Part shown: positions 43,528-52,133 of the stretch, one piece after another
How positions within the stretch are numbered: the first letter of the stretch is position 1
How the letters are laid out: each line of letters starts with the position of its first letter
Assembly (NCBI GenBank): GCA_934101175.1
Contig: CAKOQC010000002.1
Span: 62,001-126,000 of the forward strand
DNA length: 64,000 nucleotides
Origin: RUG705 sp934101175
Lineage (GTDB): Bacteria > Bacillota_I > Bacilli_A > RF39 > UBA660
Direction: 5' to 3'
The notes under the pieces: generated by a model
What the model saw: the letters and a program-made list of their open reading frames with translations, nothing else
Told to the model about the DNA's origin: nothing
Databases searched by the model: none
Program-made: the position numbers and the translations under genes

Positions 43528-44883
43528 TTACTTTCCAAGACAAAATCTAGAAAAGATTTCATCAATTAATTCATCTGTATATGTTTTTCCTATTATTTCT
43601 CCTAAAATAGACCAACATTCACGTAAATCCATTTCCAAGATGTCTACAGGATATTTATCTAAATTATCTAGGCATTCTTCTATTTTATTTAGAGATTTTT
43701 TTAATAAAGATATACTTCTAGCATTACTTAAATAAGTTAAATCACTACTTTCAATTAAATCAAGATTAAATAATTCACATATTTTATTTTTTAATTCTTC
43801 TATACCTTGATTATTTTTGATACTTATTTTAATTACTACTTCTTCTTTATTTATATAGTCTTGATAATTAGAAATATTTGGCAAATCTATTTTGTTTATA
43901 ATAATTAAATGACGTTTATTTTTAATTAAATTTAATAGTTCTTCATCTTCTTTTGTAAATGGCTCATTGTTATTTATAATGAATAGTATTAAATCTGATG
44001 AAGATATTATTTGATAACTTTTATCAACGCCTATTTTTTCAATGACATTATCTGTTTTTCTAATTCCAGCGGTATCTACTATGTTACAAATGATACCTTT
44101 TAAAGTGAATCTTCCTTCAACTGTATCTCTAGTTGTACCTTCTATATCAGTAACAATAGCTTTTTCTTCATCAAGCAAGGTATTTAAAAGACTACTTTTA
44201 CCAACATTAGGACGTCCTATTAAACCAATATTAATTCCTTCTTTTATTATTTTCCCATCTTCTGATTTGGTGATTATTTCTTGCATTTTATTTTTAAATT
44301 CAAGAAGGGAAGGTTTAATTTTTTCATTAGTTAGGACTTCAATATCTTCATATTCAGGATAATCTATATTTACTTCAATATTACTAATAATATTTATAAG
44401 TGATGATCTTAAATCTGTAATAATATTGGATACGTTACCAGTTAACTGATTAATTGACATTTTTCTTGAGATATCGGTTTTAGATTCAATAAGATTCATT
44501 ATTCCTTCTGCTTCGATTAGGTCAATTCGGCCATTTAAGAAAGCTCTTTTAGTAAATTCTCCAGGAGATGCTAGTTTTGCACCATTTGTTAATAATAATT
44601 CTAGTACTTTATTAGTAGTGCTAATTCCTCCGTGACAATTAATTTCAATGATGTCTTCTTTGGTATATGTTTTTGGTGCTAACATGATACTTAATAGAAC
44701 TTCATCAATAATTGTATCTTTATCTATTATATGCCCATAATGAATTGTATGACTTTTAGCATTGGTAATATCTTTATCAAATATTTTATTTACTATTTCT
44801 ATCGCTTCTGGACCGCTTACTCTGATAATAGAAATTGCTCCTACGCCTAGAGCGGTAGATATTGCAGCAATTGTATCTTCCAT
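43528..44883 (-). CDS. mnmE: tRNA modification GTPase MnmE
   Basis: 451 residues. The N-terminal tetrahydrofolate-binding domain starts DTIAAISTALGVGAISIIRVSG. The inserted G domain has GRPNVGKSSLLN, DTAGIR and NKID. The C-terminus FCLGK is the catalytic Cys motif. ATG 44883 follows GGAAAGGAAG. The longer frame from 44925 includes that site. It forms an operon with mnmG and rsmG. Confidence 0.96.
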   Translation of the reverse strand: MEDTIAAISTALGVGAISIIRVSGPEAIEIVNKIFDKDITNAKSHTIHYGHIIDKDTIIDEVLLSIMLAPKTYTKEDIIEINCHGGISTTNKVLELLLTNGAKLASPGEFTKRAFLNGRIDLIEAEGIMNLIESKTDISRKMSINQLTGNVSNIITDLRSSLINIISNIEVNIDYPEYEDIEVLTNEKIKPSLLEFKNKMQEIITKSEDGKIIKEGINIGLIGRPNVGKSSLLNTLLDEEKAIVTDIEGTTRDTVEGRFTLKGIICNIVDTAGIRKTDNVIEKIGVDKSYQIISSSDLILFIINNNEPFTKEDEELLNLIKNKRHLIIINKIDLPNISNYQDYINKEEVVIKISIKNNQGIEELKNKICELFNLDLIESSDLTYLSNARSISLLKKSLNKIEECLDNLDKYPVDILEMDLRECWSILGEIIGKTYTDELIDEIFSRFCLGK

Positions 44884-44934
44884 ATAGATCTTCCTTTCCT
44901 TTTTCTTACCAAGATATTTTATCACAGAATAAGA

Positions 44935-44967
44935 AAAAAAGATATATTTTTTTACTATATCTTTTAT
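44935..44967 (-). terminator. Terminator after jag
   Basis: On the minus strand AAAGATATA pairs with TATATCTTT and is followed by Us. It separates jag from mnmE, so mnmE needs its own promoter or read-through. Confidence 0.65.
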
Positions 44968-45572
44968 ACTTCTTTTGGTTTAATTACAACGCATCTATTA
45001 GGTTCTTCACCAGTAGATTCAGTGTAGACATATTTATCTTCTGATAAGATACTATGAACAATTCTTCTTTCATAAGAATTCATACTATCAAGTTTTGCTT
45101 CTACTTTTGTTTTTGCTACTTCTCTAGCTACTTTTTTAGCAAGATATTCAATATTTCTTTTTCTTTTATCTTTATAATCTTCTACATCTAGAATAATACT
45201 AATAAAGGTATTTGTTTCATTTAATACTATTTGTCTTATTATTGTTTGAAGAGCTTCAATAGTAGTTCCATTTCTTCCTATTAAAACAGCATTGTGATCA
45301 GAAAAGATTTTAATTGTTATGTTATCTTCTCTTCTTCTTACTTCTAAATTAGCAGTTATTCCCATTAATTTAGTTATTTCTGTAACACTTTCTTTAATTA
45401 AATCAATAATATCATTATAGTTAATTACTTCTATTTTAACATTTTTCTTTAATAAAGTGTTTTTTTCTTCTAAAACATTTATGATTAGGTTATTTTCATC
45501 TAGATTTAGTTCTTTTTTTGCTAAGGCAATTGCTTCTTCTTTTGTCTTGGCATTAAATTCATATTTTTTCAT
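44964..45572 (-). CDS. jag: RNA-binding protein KhpB (Jag)
   Basis: 202 residues in three parts: an N-terminal Jag domain (EFNAKTKEEAIALAKKELNL), a KH domain (NAVLIGRNGTTIEALQTIIR) and a C-terminal R3H domain (MNSYERRIVHSILSE). It binds RNA with KhpA and affects cell elongation in related bacteria. It overlaps yidC by 4 bases. Confidence 0.95.
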   Translation of the reverse strand: MKKYEFNAKTKEEAIALAKKELNLDENNLIINVLEEKNTLLKKNVKIEVINYNDIIDLIKESVTEITKLMGITANLEVRRREDNITIKIFSDHNAVLIGRNGTTIEALQTIIRQIVLNETNTFISIILDVEDYKDKRKRNIEYLAKKVAREVAKTKVEAKLDSMNSYERRIVHSILSEDKYVYTESTGEEPNRCVVIKPKEV

Positions 45573-46492
45573 TGTTTTACCTTCTTTCTTTCAACCAAAT
45601 AATTCTGTAGTATTGTGAATAAGTTTGAAGTTATCCAGTAGATACCTACAGCTGATGCTATAGTGAATGAGCTATATGTAATTAATGCTAACATGAAGTA
45701 TAACATGTATTTCATGTTCATTCCTTCAGTAGCCATAGATGATTGATCTTTTAAAGTTTTCTTGAATGAAAAATATGTTGCTAAGAAGATGATTACTACA
45801 AGAATGATGTAACCATATTCACCATGTGTTATTCCTACCCATGGAGTTTTTCCTAGATTGAAGAATAATAAGTTATCTTCAAATATTGCAGGGGTTCTAT
45901 TAATGGCTTCATAGAAAGCAAATAATAGTGGTAATTGAATAAATGCTATTAAACATCCTGATAGGGGATTAATTTTATATTTTTGATATATCATAAGCAT
46001 TTCTTGAGCTTTTTTATTTTGATCTTCTACAGAAGTTTTGTTAGCATATTTTTTTTCTAGTTTTGCTAGTTCTGGTTGAGCTTGTTTAATTAATTCTGAT
46101 TGCATTGCAGTCTTTTTTGTGAATGGATATAGAATTAATCTAATAATTAAGCAAGTTACGATAATTGATAGACCATAATTGTGAAGTATAGTTCCTAGTT
46201 TGATGATTACCCATGCTAATGGTTTTACGAATATACTTGTCCATAGACCTTCATAATTAGCAAGTGGAGTAAAATTTTCACAAGATGGTAACTCATCTAT
46301 ATCAACATTATATTTTTCATATATTTCAATAGATGATTTTTCTGTTGGTTTACAGATAATATTTTCAGTTACGACTTGCCCGGTTTCTTCATTTTTTACT
46401 ACTTTCTTATCATCTCTTAATGTTTTAGTACATCCTGTTAAAAGAAATAAGCATAAAATTACCAGCAAAATTTTTCTTTTACTTTGTTTCAT
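45569..46492 (-). CDS. yidC: Membrane protein insertase YidC (lipoprotein type)
   Basis: 307 residues. The signal peptide ends in the lipobox LFLLTGC, as in Gram-positive YidC/SpoIIIJ. Five membrane segments of the core follow, with the hydrophilic-groove Arg in IIRLILYPFTKK and the conserved INPLSGCLIAFIQLPLLFAFY. It inserts and folds membrane proteins, with YidD at 5736 as helper. It starts at the rnpA stop codon. Confidence 0.95.
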   Translation of the reverse strand: MKQSKRKILLVILCLFLLTGCTKTLRDDKKVVKNEETGQVVTENIICKPTEKSSIEIYEKYNVDIDELPSCENFTPLANYEGLWTSIFVKPLAWVIIKLGTILHNYGLSIIVTCLIIRLILYPFTKKTAMQSELIKQAQPELAKLEKKYANKTSVEDQNKKAQEMLMIYQKYKINPLSGCLIAFIQLPLLFAFYEAINRTPAIFEDNLLFFNLGKTPWVGITHGEYGYIILVVIIFLATYFSFKKTLKDQSSMATEGMNMKYMLYFMLALITYSSFTIASAVGIYWITSNLFTILQNYLVERKKVKQ

Positions 46493-46816
46493 TTAATTTC
46501 TCACTTTCTTTAATAAATTTAATAATTCTTGTTCTAAGCTTGTATAAGATAATTCTTTGGCAGCTTCTTTTATTATTATAACATAACTGATATTAGTTTG
46601 TATATCTTTTTCGTTTTGAATAATGATATTTTTTACTTGTCTTTTAAGTTTATTTCTAACATTAGCTTTACCAACTTTTTTAGGAACAGTTATTCCATAT
46701 AGTGTTTTATCAGAATTTATATAAAAGACTGAGAAATATTTATTTTTTAAACTTTGACGACTACTAATAATTTTAGTAAAATCTTCACTTTTCTTTATTA
46801 TTTTATCTTTATTCAT
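46493..46816 (-). CDS. rnpA: Ribonuclease P protein component
   Basis: A 107-residue basic protein subunit of RNase P that helps the RNA subunit process tRNA 5' ends. It has the typical F-x-x-I start (SEDFTKIISSR) and the RNR-type motif KANVRNKLKRQVK. It lies 3' of rpmH with a terminator hairpin between them. Confidence 0.95.
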   Translation of the reverse strand: MNKDKIIKKSEDFTKIISSRQSLKNKYFSVFYINSDKTLYGITVPKKVGKANVRNKLKRQVKNIIIQNEKDIQTNISYVIIIKEAAKELSYTSLEQELLNLLKKVRN

Positions 46817-46874
46817 ATATATCTCCTTATATATATTGTTTAATTATTTTTTATATAACCTTATAAAATAAAAC

Positions 46875-46893
46875 AAAAAACCACTGATAGTGG
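46875..46893 (-). terminator. Attenuator/terminator between rpmH and rnpA
   Basis: The minus-strand hairpin CCACTATCAGTGG is followed by six Us. It allows rpmH to be expressed more strongly than rnpA. Confidence 0.8.
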
Positions 46894-46900
46894 CTGTTTA

Positions 46901-47023
46901 TTAAGCACAAAGTTTTTTTCTTTTTTTGGCTCTTCTCTTATTTAAAATATTACCTTTTATTCTGGCAAAAAAGCCGTGTTTCTTAGCTTTTTTTCTTTTA
47001 TTTGGTTGATAAGTTCTCTTCAT
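46901..47023 (-). CDS. rpmH: 50S ribosomal protein L34
   Basis: 40 residues: MKRTYQPNKRKKAKKHGFFA at the start, then Arg/Lys-rich to KKRKKLCA. It is a little shorter than the usual 44 because a few basic residues are missing in the middle. The ribosome site GGAGGTG lies 8 nt before the ATG, and a consensus promoter is upstream. It marks the start of the conserved rpmH-rnpA-yidC-jag cluster beside oriC. Confidence 0.95.
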   Translation of the reverse strand: MKRTYQPNKRKKAKKHGFFARIKGNILNKRRAKKRKKLCA

Positions 47024-47054
47024 AAATTAACACCTCCAAGTTAAAATCTTCTTT

Positions 47055-47083
47055 ATTATATAGAATTAAAAGAGGGTTGTCAA
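47055..47083 (-). promoter_or_regulatory. Consensus promoter of rpmH
   Basis: On the minus strand a perfect TTGACA (47078-47083), a 17-nt spacer and a perfect TATAAT (47055-47060). Confidence 0.85.
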
Positions 47084-47135
47084 CAAAAAAGTGGAATATT
47101 TTAAGTTTTTTCTTTTATTTTACATTTTTTTTTGA

Positions 47136-47141
47136 TATAAT
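47136..47141 (+). promoter_or_regulatory. -10 element of the HerA-like gene
   Basis: An extended -10, TGA-TATAAT, 26 bases before the start codon and divergent from the rpmH promoter. Confidence 0.5.
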
Positions 47142-47167
47142 TATTATGAAAGAATAGAGGGATAGTT

Positions 47168-48931
47168 ATGTTTGAGAAAATATTATCTATTACGAAAAGC
47201 TATGCTATCGTAAAAATCTCTAACAATATTTTTGAAGATTTACTTAACTATAATGTCATTTTTGAAGACAATGGAAGAAAGACCTTGGGAGAAATTGATG
47301 AAATTATTGATGATAAAGCAAAAATTTCTTTTTTAGGAGAATTCATAGATAGTAAGTTTTATAGTGGAATTATTCGTAGACCAACTCTTACTGCTAATAT
47401 CAGAATTATTAATAAAGACGAATTAGTAGAATTAGTTGGAGATAATGATAATAAAACTATGATATTGGGAATTAGTCCTCTTTATAACAACTATCCCATT
47501 AAAGTAAATATTAATGATATGTTTAGTAATCATATGGCTATTTTTGGTAATACTGGTAGTGGTAAAACTTGGGGAGTAGCTAGAATTATTCAAAACTTCT
47601 TTAATATGAAAGATAAAATTCCTTTTAATAGTAATATTTTTATATTCAATAATAGTAGTGAATATGATAGTGCTTTTAGAGAAATAAATAAGATTAATAA
47701 TAATTTTAACTATAAACTATATACTACTGATAAGAGTGATCCTAGTGGTAATAAGATAACTATTCCTCTTTGGTTAATGGATGTAGATGATTATGCTAAT
47801 TTATTAGATGTTACAGAATATATACAAATTAGGATGATTGAAAAAGTGTTAAGTTTAGTATCAATTCTTTCTAAAAATGATGCAGAATCTAATAAATATA
47901 AAAATCATTTAATTGCTAAAGCTTTAATTTCTGTTCTATATTCTAATCAAGTAGCAGCAAAAATGCGAGATCAAGTATTTAGTATTTTACAAGATTGCAA
48001 TACACCAGAACTAAATTTGGATGTAGCAGTACCGGGAATAGGATATACTAGAGAATTTAGAAGATGTTTTGAAATAGATAATAATGGTGAATTTGTTGAA
48101 AGATTATTAGTTACTAAATACATTCAAAGCTTTATAGATAATACTACTAAATGGAATGAAGACTATGTTCCTACTTATTTTAATTTAGATCAATTAGAGA
48201 ATGCTTTAGATTTTGCTTTAATTAGTGAAGGATTACTAACTAATGAGAAATCTTATAGTGACGCTATGGCTTTAAAAGTAAAACTACATACTATTAACAA
48301 TAGTTCTAGTAGAGAATACTTTGACGTACCTAATTATATGACTTGTGAACAGTTTATTAATTCTTTATTAATAACTAATAATAATGGTCGTGTACAGATA
48401 GTAAATTTTGTTTTAGAAGAAATGGATGATAGGTTTGCTAAAAGTATTGTTAAAATTTTTTCAAGATTATTATTTAGATTTGCTAAAAGATTACAGCCTA
48501 GAGGAGCTATGCCTATTATTCTAATGCTGGAAGAAGCTCATAGATATGTACAAAACGACAGTGATAGAGAGATACTTGGATATAATATATTTGAACGTAT
48601 TGCTAAAGAAGGAAGAAAATTTGGAATAATAATGGATTTGATAACGCAAAGACCTACTGAATTATCAGAAACGGTATTGTCACAATGTTCTAACTTTATT
48701 ATATTTAAGTTAAACCATCCAAGTGATTTGGAATATATTGAAAAAATGGTACCAAATATTAGTACTGATGTAATAGAAAAACAAAAAACATTACAATCTG
48801 GTACTTGTGTAGCTTTTGGAAGAATGATGAAAATTCCAATGATTGTAAAAATGCAAGTTCCTAATCCAGAACCACAAAGTTCTAATGCTTCAATATATGA
48901 TAAATGGATAGTGGAATGGAAAACACAATAA
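47168..48931 (+). CDS. HerA/FtsK-superfamily ATPase
   Basis: 587 residues. An N-terminal HAS-barrel-like beta domain (~1-110) precedes an ATPase domain with Walker A IFGNTGSGKTWG (near residue 129), Walker B IILMLEEAHRYV (near 454) and TQRPTELSETVLSQC, with a late Arg-rich segment. HerA-type hexamers pump DNA, often with the nuclease NurA or in defence systems. No nuclease, SIR2 or other defence partner is adjacent. It sits between rpmH and oriC and reads toward dnaA. A housekeeping DNA translocase near the origin is possible. Confidence 0.85.
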   Translation: MFEKILSITKSYAIVKISNNIFEDLLNYNVIFEDNGRKTLGEIDEIIDDKAKISFLGEFIDSKFYSGIIRRPTLTANIRIINKDELVELVGDNDNKTMILGISPLYNNYPIKVNINDMFSNHMAIFGNTGSGKTWGVARIIQNFFNMKDKIPFNSNIFIFNNSSEYDSAFREINKINNNFNYKLYTTDKSDPSGNKITIPLWLMDVDDYANLLDVTEYIQIRMIEKVLSLVSILSKNDAESNKYKNHLIAKALISVLYSNQVAAKMRDQVFSILQDCNTPELNLDVAVPGIGYTREFRRCFEIDNNGEFVERLLVTKYIQSFIDNTTKWNEDYVPTYFNLDQLENALDFALISEGLLTNEKSYSDAMALKVKLHTINNSSSREYFDVPNYMTCEQFINSLLITNNNGRVQIVNFVLEEMDDRFAKSIVKIFSRLLFRFAKRLQPRGAMPIILMLEEAHRYVQNDSDREILGYNIFERIAKEGRKFGIIMDLITQRPTELSETVLSQCSNFIIFKLNHPSDLEYIEKMVPNISTDVIEKQKTLQSGTCVAFGRMMKIPMIVKMQVPNPEPQSSNASIYDKWIVEWKTQ

Positions 48932-48974
48932 TACCATTATAATTATATAAGAATTGTATATGGAAAATTAAATT

Positions 48975-49013
48975 AAGAATTATATCGAAATAGAGATATA
49001 GTTCTTTTTTTAT
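48975..49013 (+). terminator. Terminator after the HerA-like gene
   Basis: AAGAATTATATC pairs with GATATAGTTCTT and is followed by TTTTTT. It shields oriC from upstream transcription. Confidence 0.75.
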
Positions 49014-49021
49014 GTAAAAAT

Positions 49022-49035
49022 ATTTCCCGGGAAAT
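49022..49035. promoter_or_regulatory. Noc-binding-site palindrome in oriC
   Basis: ATTTCCCGGGAAAT, identical to the Bacillus Noc-binding consensus, 12 bases before the first DnaA box. Confidence 0.75.
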
Positions 49036-49046
49036 AAAAATATTTG

Positions 49047-49308
49047 TTATCAACAACAAAAATCGACAAAATTCGACTTATCAACAACCAAAAAGATGAA
49101 AAAATGCTCTATCAACAGGCTTTGTTCATAACTTTTTAGGAGTTTTCAACAAATACCTTGTTTTTCAACATGTTGAAAGCATTGTTGAAAAAAATTTCAA
49201 CAAATAAAAAAAATGTCAAAAATTGTTGATAAGTCTAATATACCCTTTAAAATCAAACGATTAGATTGTTGATAACTTGTTGATAATTTGTTAATAACCT
49301 GTTGAAAA
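49047..49308 (+). other. oriC: DnaA-box cluster upstream of dnaA
   Basis: Five perfect TTATCAACA boxes lie here: + strand at 49047 and 49078, minus strand at 49224, 49267 and 49278. There are at least six one-mismatch versions (49109, 49143, 49162, 49183, 49289, 49300). The cluster lies in the 447-base gap upstream of dnaA. The boxes point inward from both ends. Sequence between them is very AT-rich, and no single unwinding element can be fixed by eye. Confidence 0.9.
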
Positions 49309-49320
49309 CAAAAAAAAAGA

Positions 49321-49348
49321 TAGACAAATATAATTAATATGGTAAAAT
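49321..49348 (+). promoter_or_regulatory. dnaA promoter
   Basis: TAGACA (49321-49326), a 16-nt spacer and extended -10 TGG-TAAAAT (49343-49348). It lies just after the DnaA boxes, so autoregulation is likely. Confidence 0.6.
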
Positions 49349-49378
49349 AAAATTAAGACTTATAGGTGAGGTAGCGTT

Positions 49379-50752
49379 ATGAATGAAAAAGAACTATGGG
49401 AAAACTTTTTAGATAACATAAAAAATGAAATATCTAACACATCTTTTGATGTATGGTTTGATCCAAATGATACTAAATTTTATTCATATAAAGATGATGT
49501 AATAACATTAGTAGTTAAGCAAGAACTAATAAAAAAACATCTAGAAAGTAATTATATGGATATTATGCTTGATGTAATTAGAAAAATTACCGATGAAGAT
49601 ATTACATTTAATATATTATTAGAAAGTGAAATGAAACAAATTGAAGAAGAAAACAAGGATAGACAATTGGAGCTTAACATAGATGATGTAAGTGAAAATC
49701 AATCATCTTTAAATGCTAATTTAAGACCTGAATATACATTTGAGTCATTTATCGTAGGAAATAGTAATAAATTTGCTTATAAGGCCTCTAGAGTTGTAGC
49801 AGAAGCTCCTGGAGAATATAATCCCTTATTTTTATATGGAGAAAGTGGCGTAGGAAAAACCCATTTAATGCATGCTATTGGAAACTATTTAGTAAAAAAT
49901 ACCAATAAAAAAGTATTATATGTAGCTAGCGACAAATTTGTGGATGAATATACTAAAATATTTAGGTCTAGTGATAAAAATAACTTTGAGAAAATAGATT
50001 CCTTTAAAGAAAAATATAGAAATATAGATGTACTTATAATTGATGATATTCAATTTTTGGGTAATGCTCCTAAAGGACAAGAAGAATTTTTCCATGTATT
50101 TGAAGAACTTCATAATGCAGGAAAACAAATAATTATTGCTTCTGACAGATCTGTTGATGATTTAAATTCGTTTGAAAACAGATTACTTACTAGATTTAAT
50201 TGGGGACTTACAGCTAATATTACTACACCTGATTATGAACTTAGAGTTAATATTATTAAAAATAAGTTGGCATTTAAAGAAGCTGCTAGTGATATTCCAG
50301 AAGATGTAATTGAATATATAGCTAATAATTTTGATTCAGATATTCGAAAATTAGAAGGAGCGATTACTAGAGTTTTAGCTTATTCTTCAATGTTATATAA
50401 AGGAAAAATTACCCTAGATATTGCAAATGAAGCATTAAGGGAATCTTTAAAAGATAAGAGTTTGTATAAAAACGATGTTCAAAGAATTCAAAGAGCAGTA
50501 TGTGACTACTATAAGATTAGTATTGAACAGATGAAGGGAAAAAATAGAAATAATGCGGTTAACTTTCCAAGACAAATTGCAATTTATCTATGTAGAGAAC
50601 TTACTAATGAATCATTTCCTAAAATAGGTAGCTATTTTGGAGGAAGAAATCATTCGACAATAATTAGTGCTGATCAAAAGATAAGAAAAGAATTAGATAC
50701 GAATGAAAAATTAAAAGAAGTAATAAAAGATTTAAAAAGGGAACTTACATAA
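49379..50752 (+). CDS. dnaA: Chromosomal replication initiator DnaA
   Basis: 457 residues. Domain I (ELWENFLDNIKNEIS...SFDVWF) and a short acidic domain II precede the AAA+ domain III, with YGESGVGKTHLMHAIG (near 160) and VLIIDDIQFL. Domain IV has the DnaA signature (PKIGSYFGGRNHSTII). It binds the TTATCAACA boxes on both sides of the gene and opens the origin. Confidence 0.98.
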   Translation: MNEKELWENFLDNIKNEISNTSFDVWFDPNDTKFYSYKDDVITLVVKQELIKKHLESNYMDIMLDVIRKITDEDITFNILLESEMKQIEEENKDRQLELNIDDVSENQSSLNANLRPEYTFESFIVGNSNKFAYKASRVVAEAPGEYNPLFLYGESGVGKTHLMHAIGNYLVKNTNKKVLYVASDKFVDEYTKIFRSSDKNNFEKIDSFKEKYRNIDVLIIDDIQFLGNAPKGQEEFFHVFEELHNAGKQIIIASDRSVDDLNSFENRLLTRFNWGLTANITTPDYELRVNIIKNKLAFKEAASDIPEDVIEYIANNFDSDIRKLEGAITRVLAYSSMLYKGKITLDIANEALRESLKDKSLYKNDVQRIQRAVCDYYKISIEQMKGKNRNNAVNFPRQIAIYLCRELTNESFPKIGSYFGGRNHSTIISADQKIRKELDTNEKLKEVIKDLKRELT

Positions 50753-50781
50753 ATTGTCGAAACATGTAGATAACTTAAATA

Positions 50782-50845
50782 TTATCAACACATATTGTTG
50801 ATAATTAAAACCTTATAAATAAAGAAAAAATGGAAGTTATCAACA
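50782..50845 (+). other. oriC: second DnaA-box cluster between dnaA and dnaN
   Basis: Perfect TTATCAACA boxes at 50782-50790 (+), 50796-50804 (minus) and 50837-50845 (+), in an AT-rich spacer. Together with the upstream cluster this is a bipartite origin, as in Bacillus. Confidence 0.85.
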
Positions 50846-50898
50846 GTTTCAACAAACGTAATAGTATTAATAATTATATAAAAGAAAGAAGGAAAATT

Positions 50899-52014
50899 AT
50901 GAAATTAATTATTAAAAAAAATATTTTGTTAGAAAATTTGCTTAATACATCAAAAGCGATATCTAGCAAAAATTTAATTCCTATTTTAACAGGTATAAAA
51001 TTCGAATTAACAGATGAAGGATTATATTTATCAGCAAGTGATTCAGATATCTCAATAAGAACATTTATTGAAAAAAAGGATATTACTAAAATAGAACAAA
51101 CAGGAAGTGTTGTTATAAGTGGAAAGTATATCGTAGAAATTATTAGAAAATTACCTGATACTGATATTACTATAGAAGTAATAGATGGATATAATATGAT
51201 TATCCAAACAGCAGGATCTGAATTTAATTTAAATGGAATAGATCCTAATGAATTTCCAAATTTAGATTTGGAAGAAACAAAAAATCCAATTGTTTTAAAT
51301 CCTGTTGTATTTAAGACAATTATTAACCAAACATTTTTTGCAACATCTTTATCTGAGACTAGACCTTTATTAACAGGAATTAACTTTAAACTAGCTGGAG
51401 ATATATTAGAAGTATTAGCTACAGATAGTTATAGATTAGCTAAAAAAGAAATTAAGCTTAAAGATAGTTATGAAAATGAATTTAATTTAGTTATTCCAGG
51501 TAAAAATTTATTAGAATTGGCCAGAATAGTAGAAGATGATAAAGAAAATATTTATTTACATGTATTTAATAATAAAGTATTATTTAAATATAAAAATATT
51601 ATCTTTTTATCAAGATTAATTAGTGGTACTTATCCTGTTAGTTCTAATATTATACCTAATGAATTTAAGATTGATATAGAATGTGATTATAGTACATTAT
51701 TTGATATGATAGATAGAGCATCATTACTTACTTCAGATAAAGATAAAAATACTATTAAATTAGTACTTGCTAATAAAGAATTGACAATATCATCTAATTC
51801 ACCAGAAATAGGTAAAGTAGAAGAAAAAATTAGTATCGATAATAGCTCTAATATATCAATATCATTTAGCTCTAAATATATGCTAGAAGCTATTAAAAGC
51901 TTTAATAGTGAAAAAATACATATATTAATGAATGATGATAATTCTCCAATTATTGTTAAAAGTGATAAAGAGACGTCATTAGTTCAATTAGTATTGCCTA
52001 TAAAAACATATTAA
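50899..52014 (+). CDS. dnaN: DNA polymerase III beta sliding clamp
   Basis: 371 residues forming the processivity clamp ring. The three-domain pattern is recognisable: MKLIIKKNILLENLLNTSKAIS, LLTGINFKLAGDILEVLATDSYRLAKKE and the C-terminal LVQLVLPIKTY. ATG 50899 follows AGAAGGA. An earlier in-frame ATG (50830) would translate through the DnaA boxes and is not used. Confidence 0.97.
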   Translation: MKLIIKKNILLENLLNTSKAISSKNLIPILTGIKFELTDEGLYLSASDSDISIRTFIEKKDITKIEQTGSVVISGKYIVEIIRKLPDTDITIEVIDGYNMIIQTAGSEFNLNGIDPNEFPNLDLEETKNPIVLNPVVFKTIINQTFFATSLSETRPLLTGINFKLAGDILEVLATDSYRLAKKEIKLKDSYENEFNLVIPGKNLLELARIVEDDKENIYLHVFNNKVLFKYKNIIFLSRLISGTYPVSSNIIPNEFKIDIECDYSTLFDMIDRASLLTSDKDKNTIKLVLANKELTISSNSPEIGKVEEKISIDNSSNISISFSSKYMLEAIKSFNSEKIHILMNDDNSPIIVKSDKETSLVQLVLPIKTY

Positions 52015-52030
52015 AATATATAAAAAAACG

Positions 52031-52060
52031 AGTAAATATATTAAATTATTTACTTTTTTT
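52031..52060 (+). terminator. Terminator after dnaN
   Basis: AGTAAATA (52031-52038) pairs with TATTTACT (52047-52054) and is followed by Ts. Confidence 0.75.
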
Positions 52061-52133
52061 TATGAATTCTACAAATTTTGACAAATTTCGACATTTAAAT
52101 ATGCTTTAATAGTCGGACTGAAAGGGGGATATT

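Noticed and set aside
47168..48931. HerA-like gene as part of an antiphage defence system
   Set aside because: Both neighbours are core replication or translation genes and no SIR2, nuclease or mobile element is nearby.
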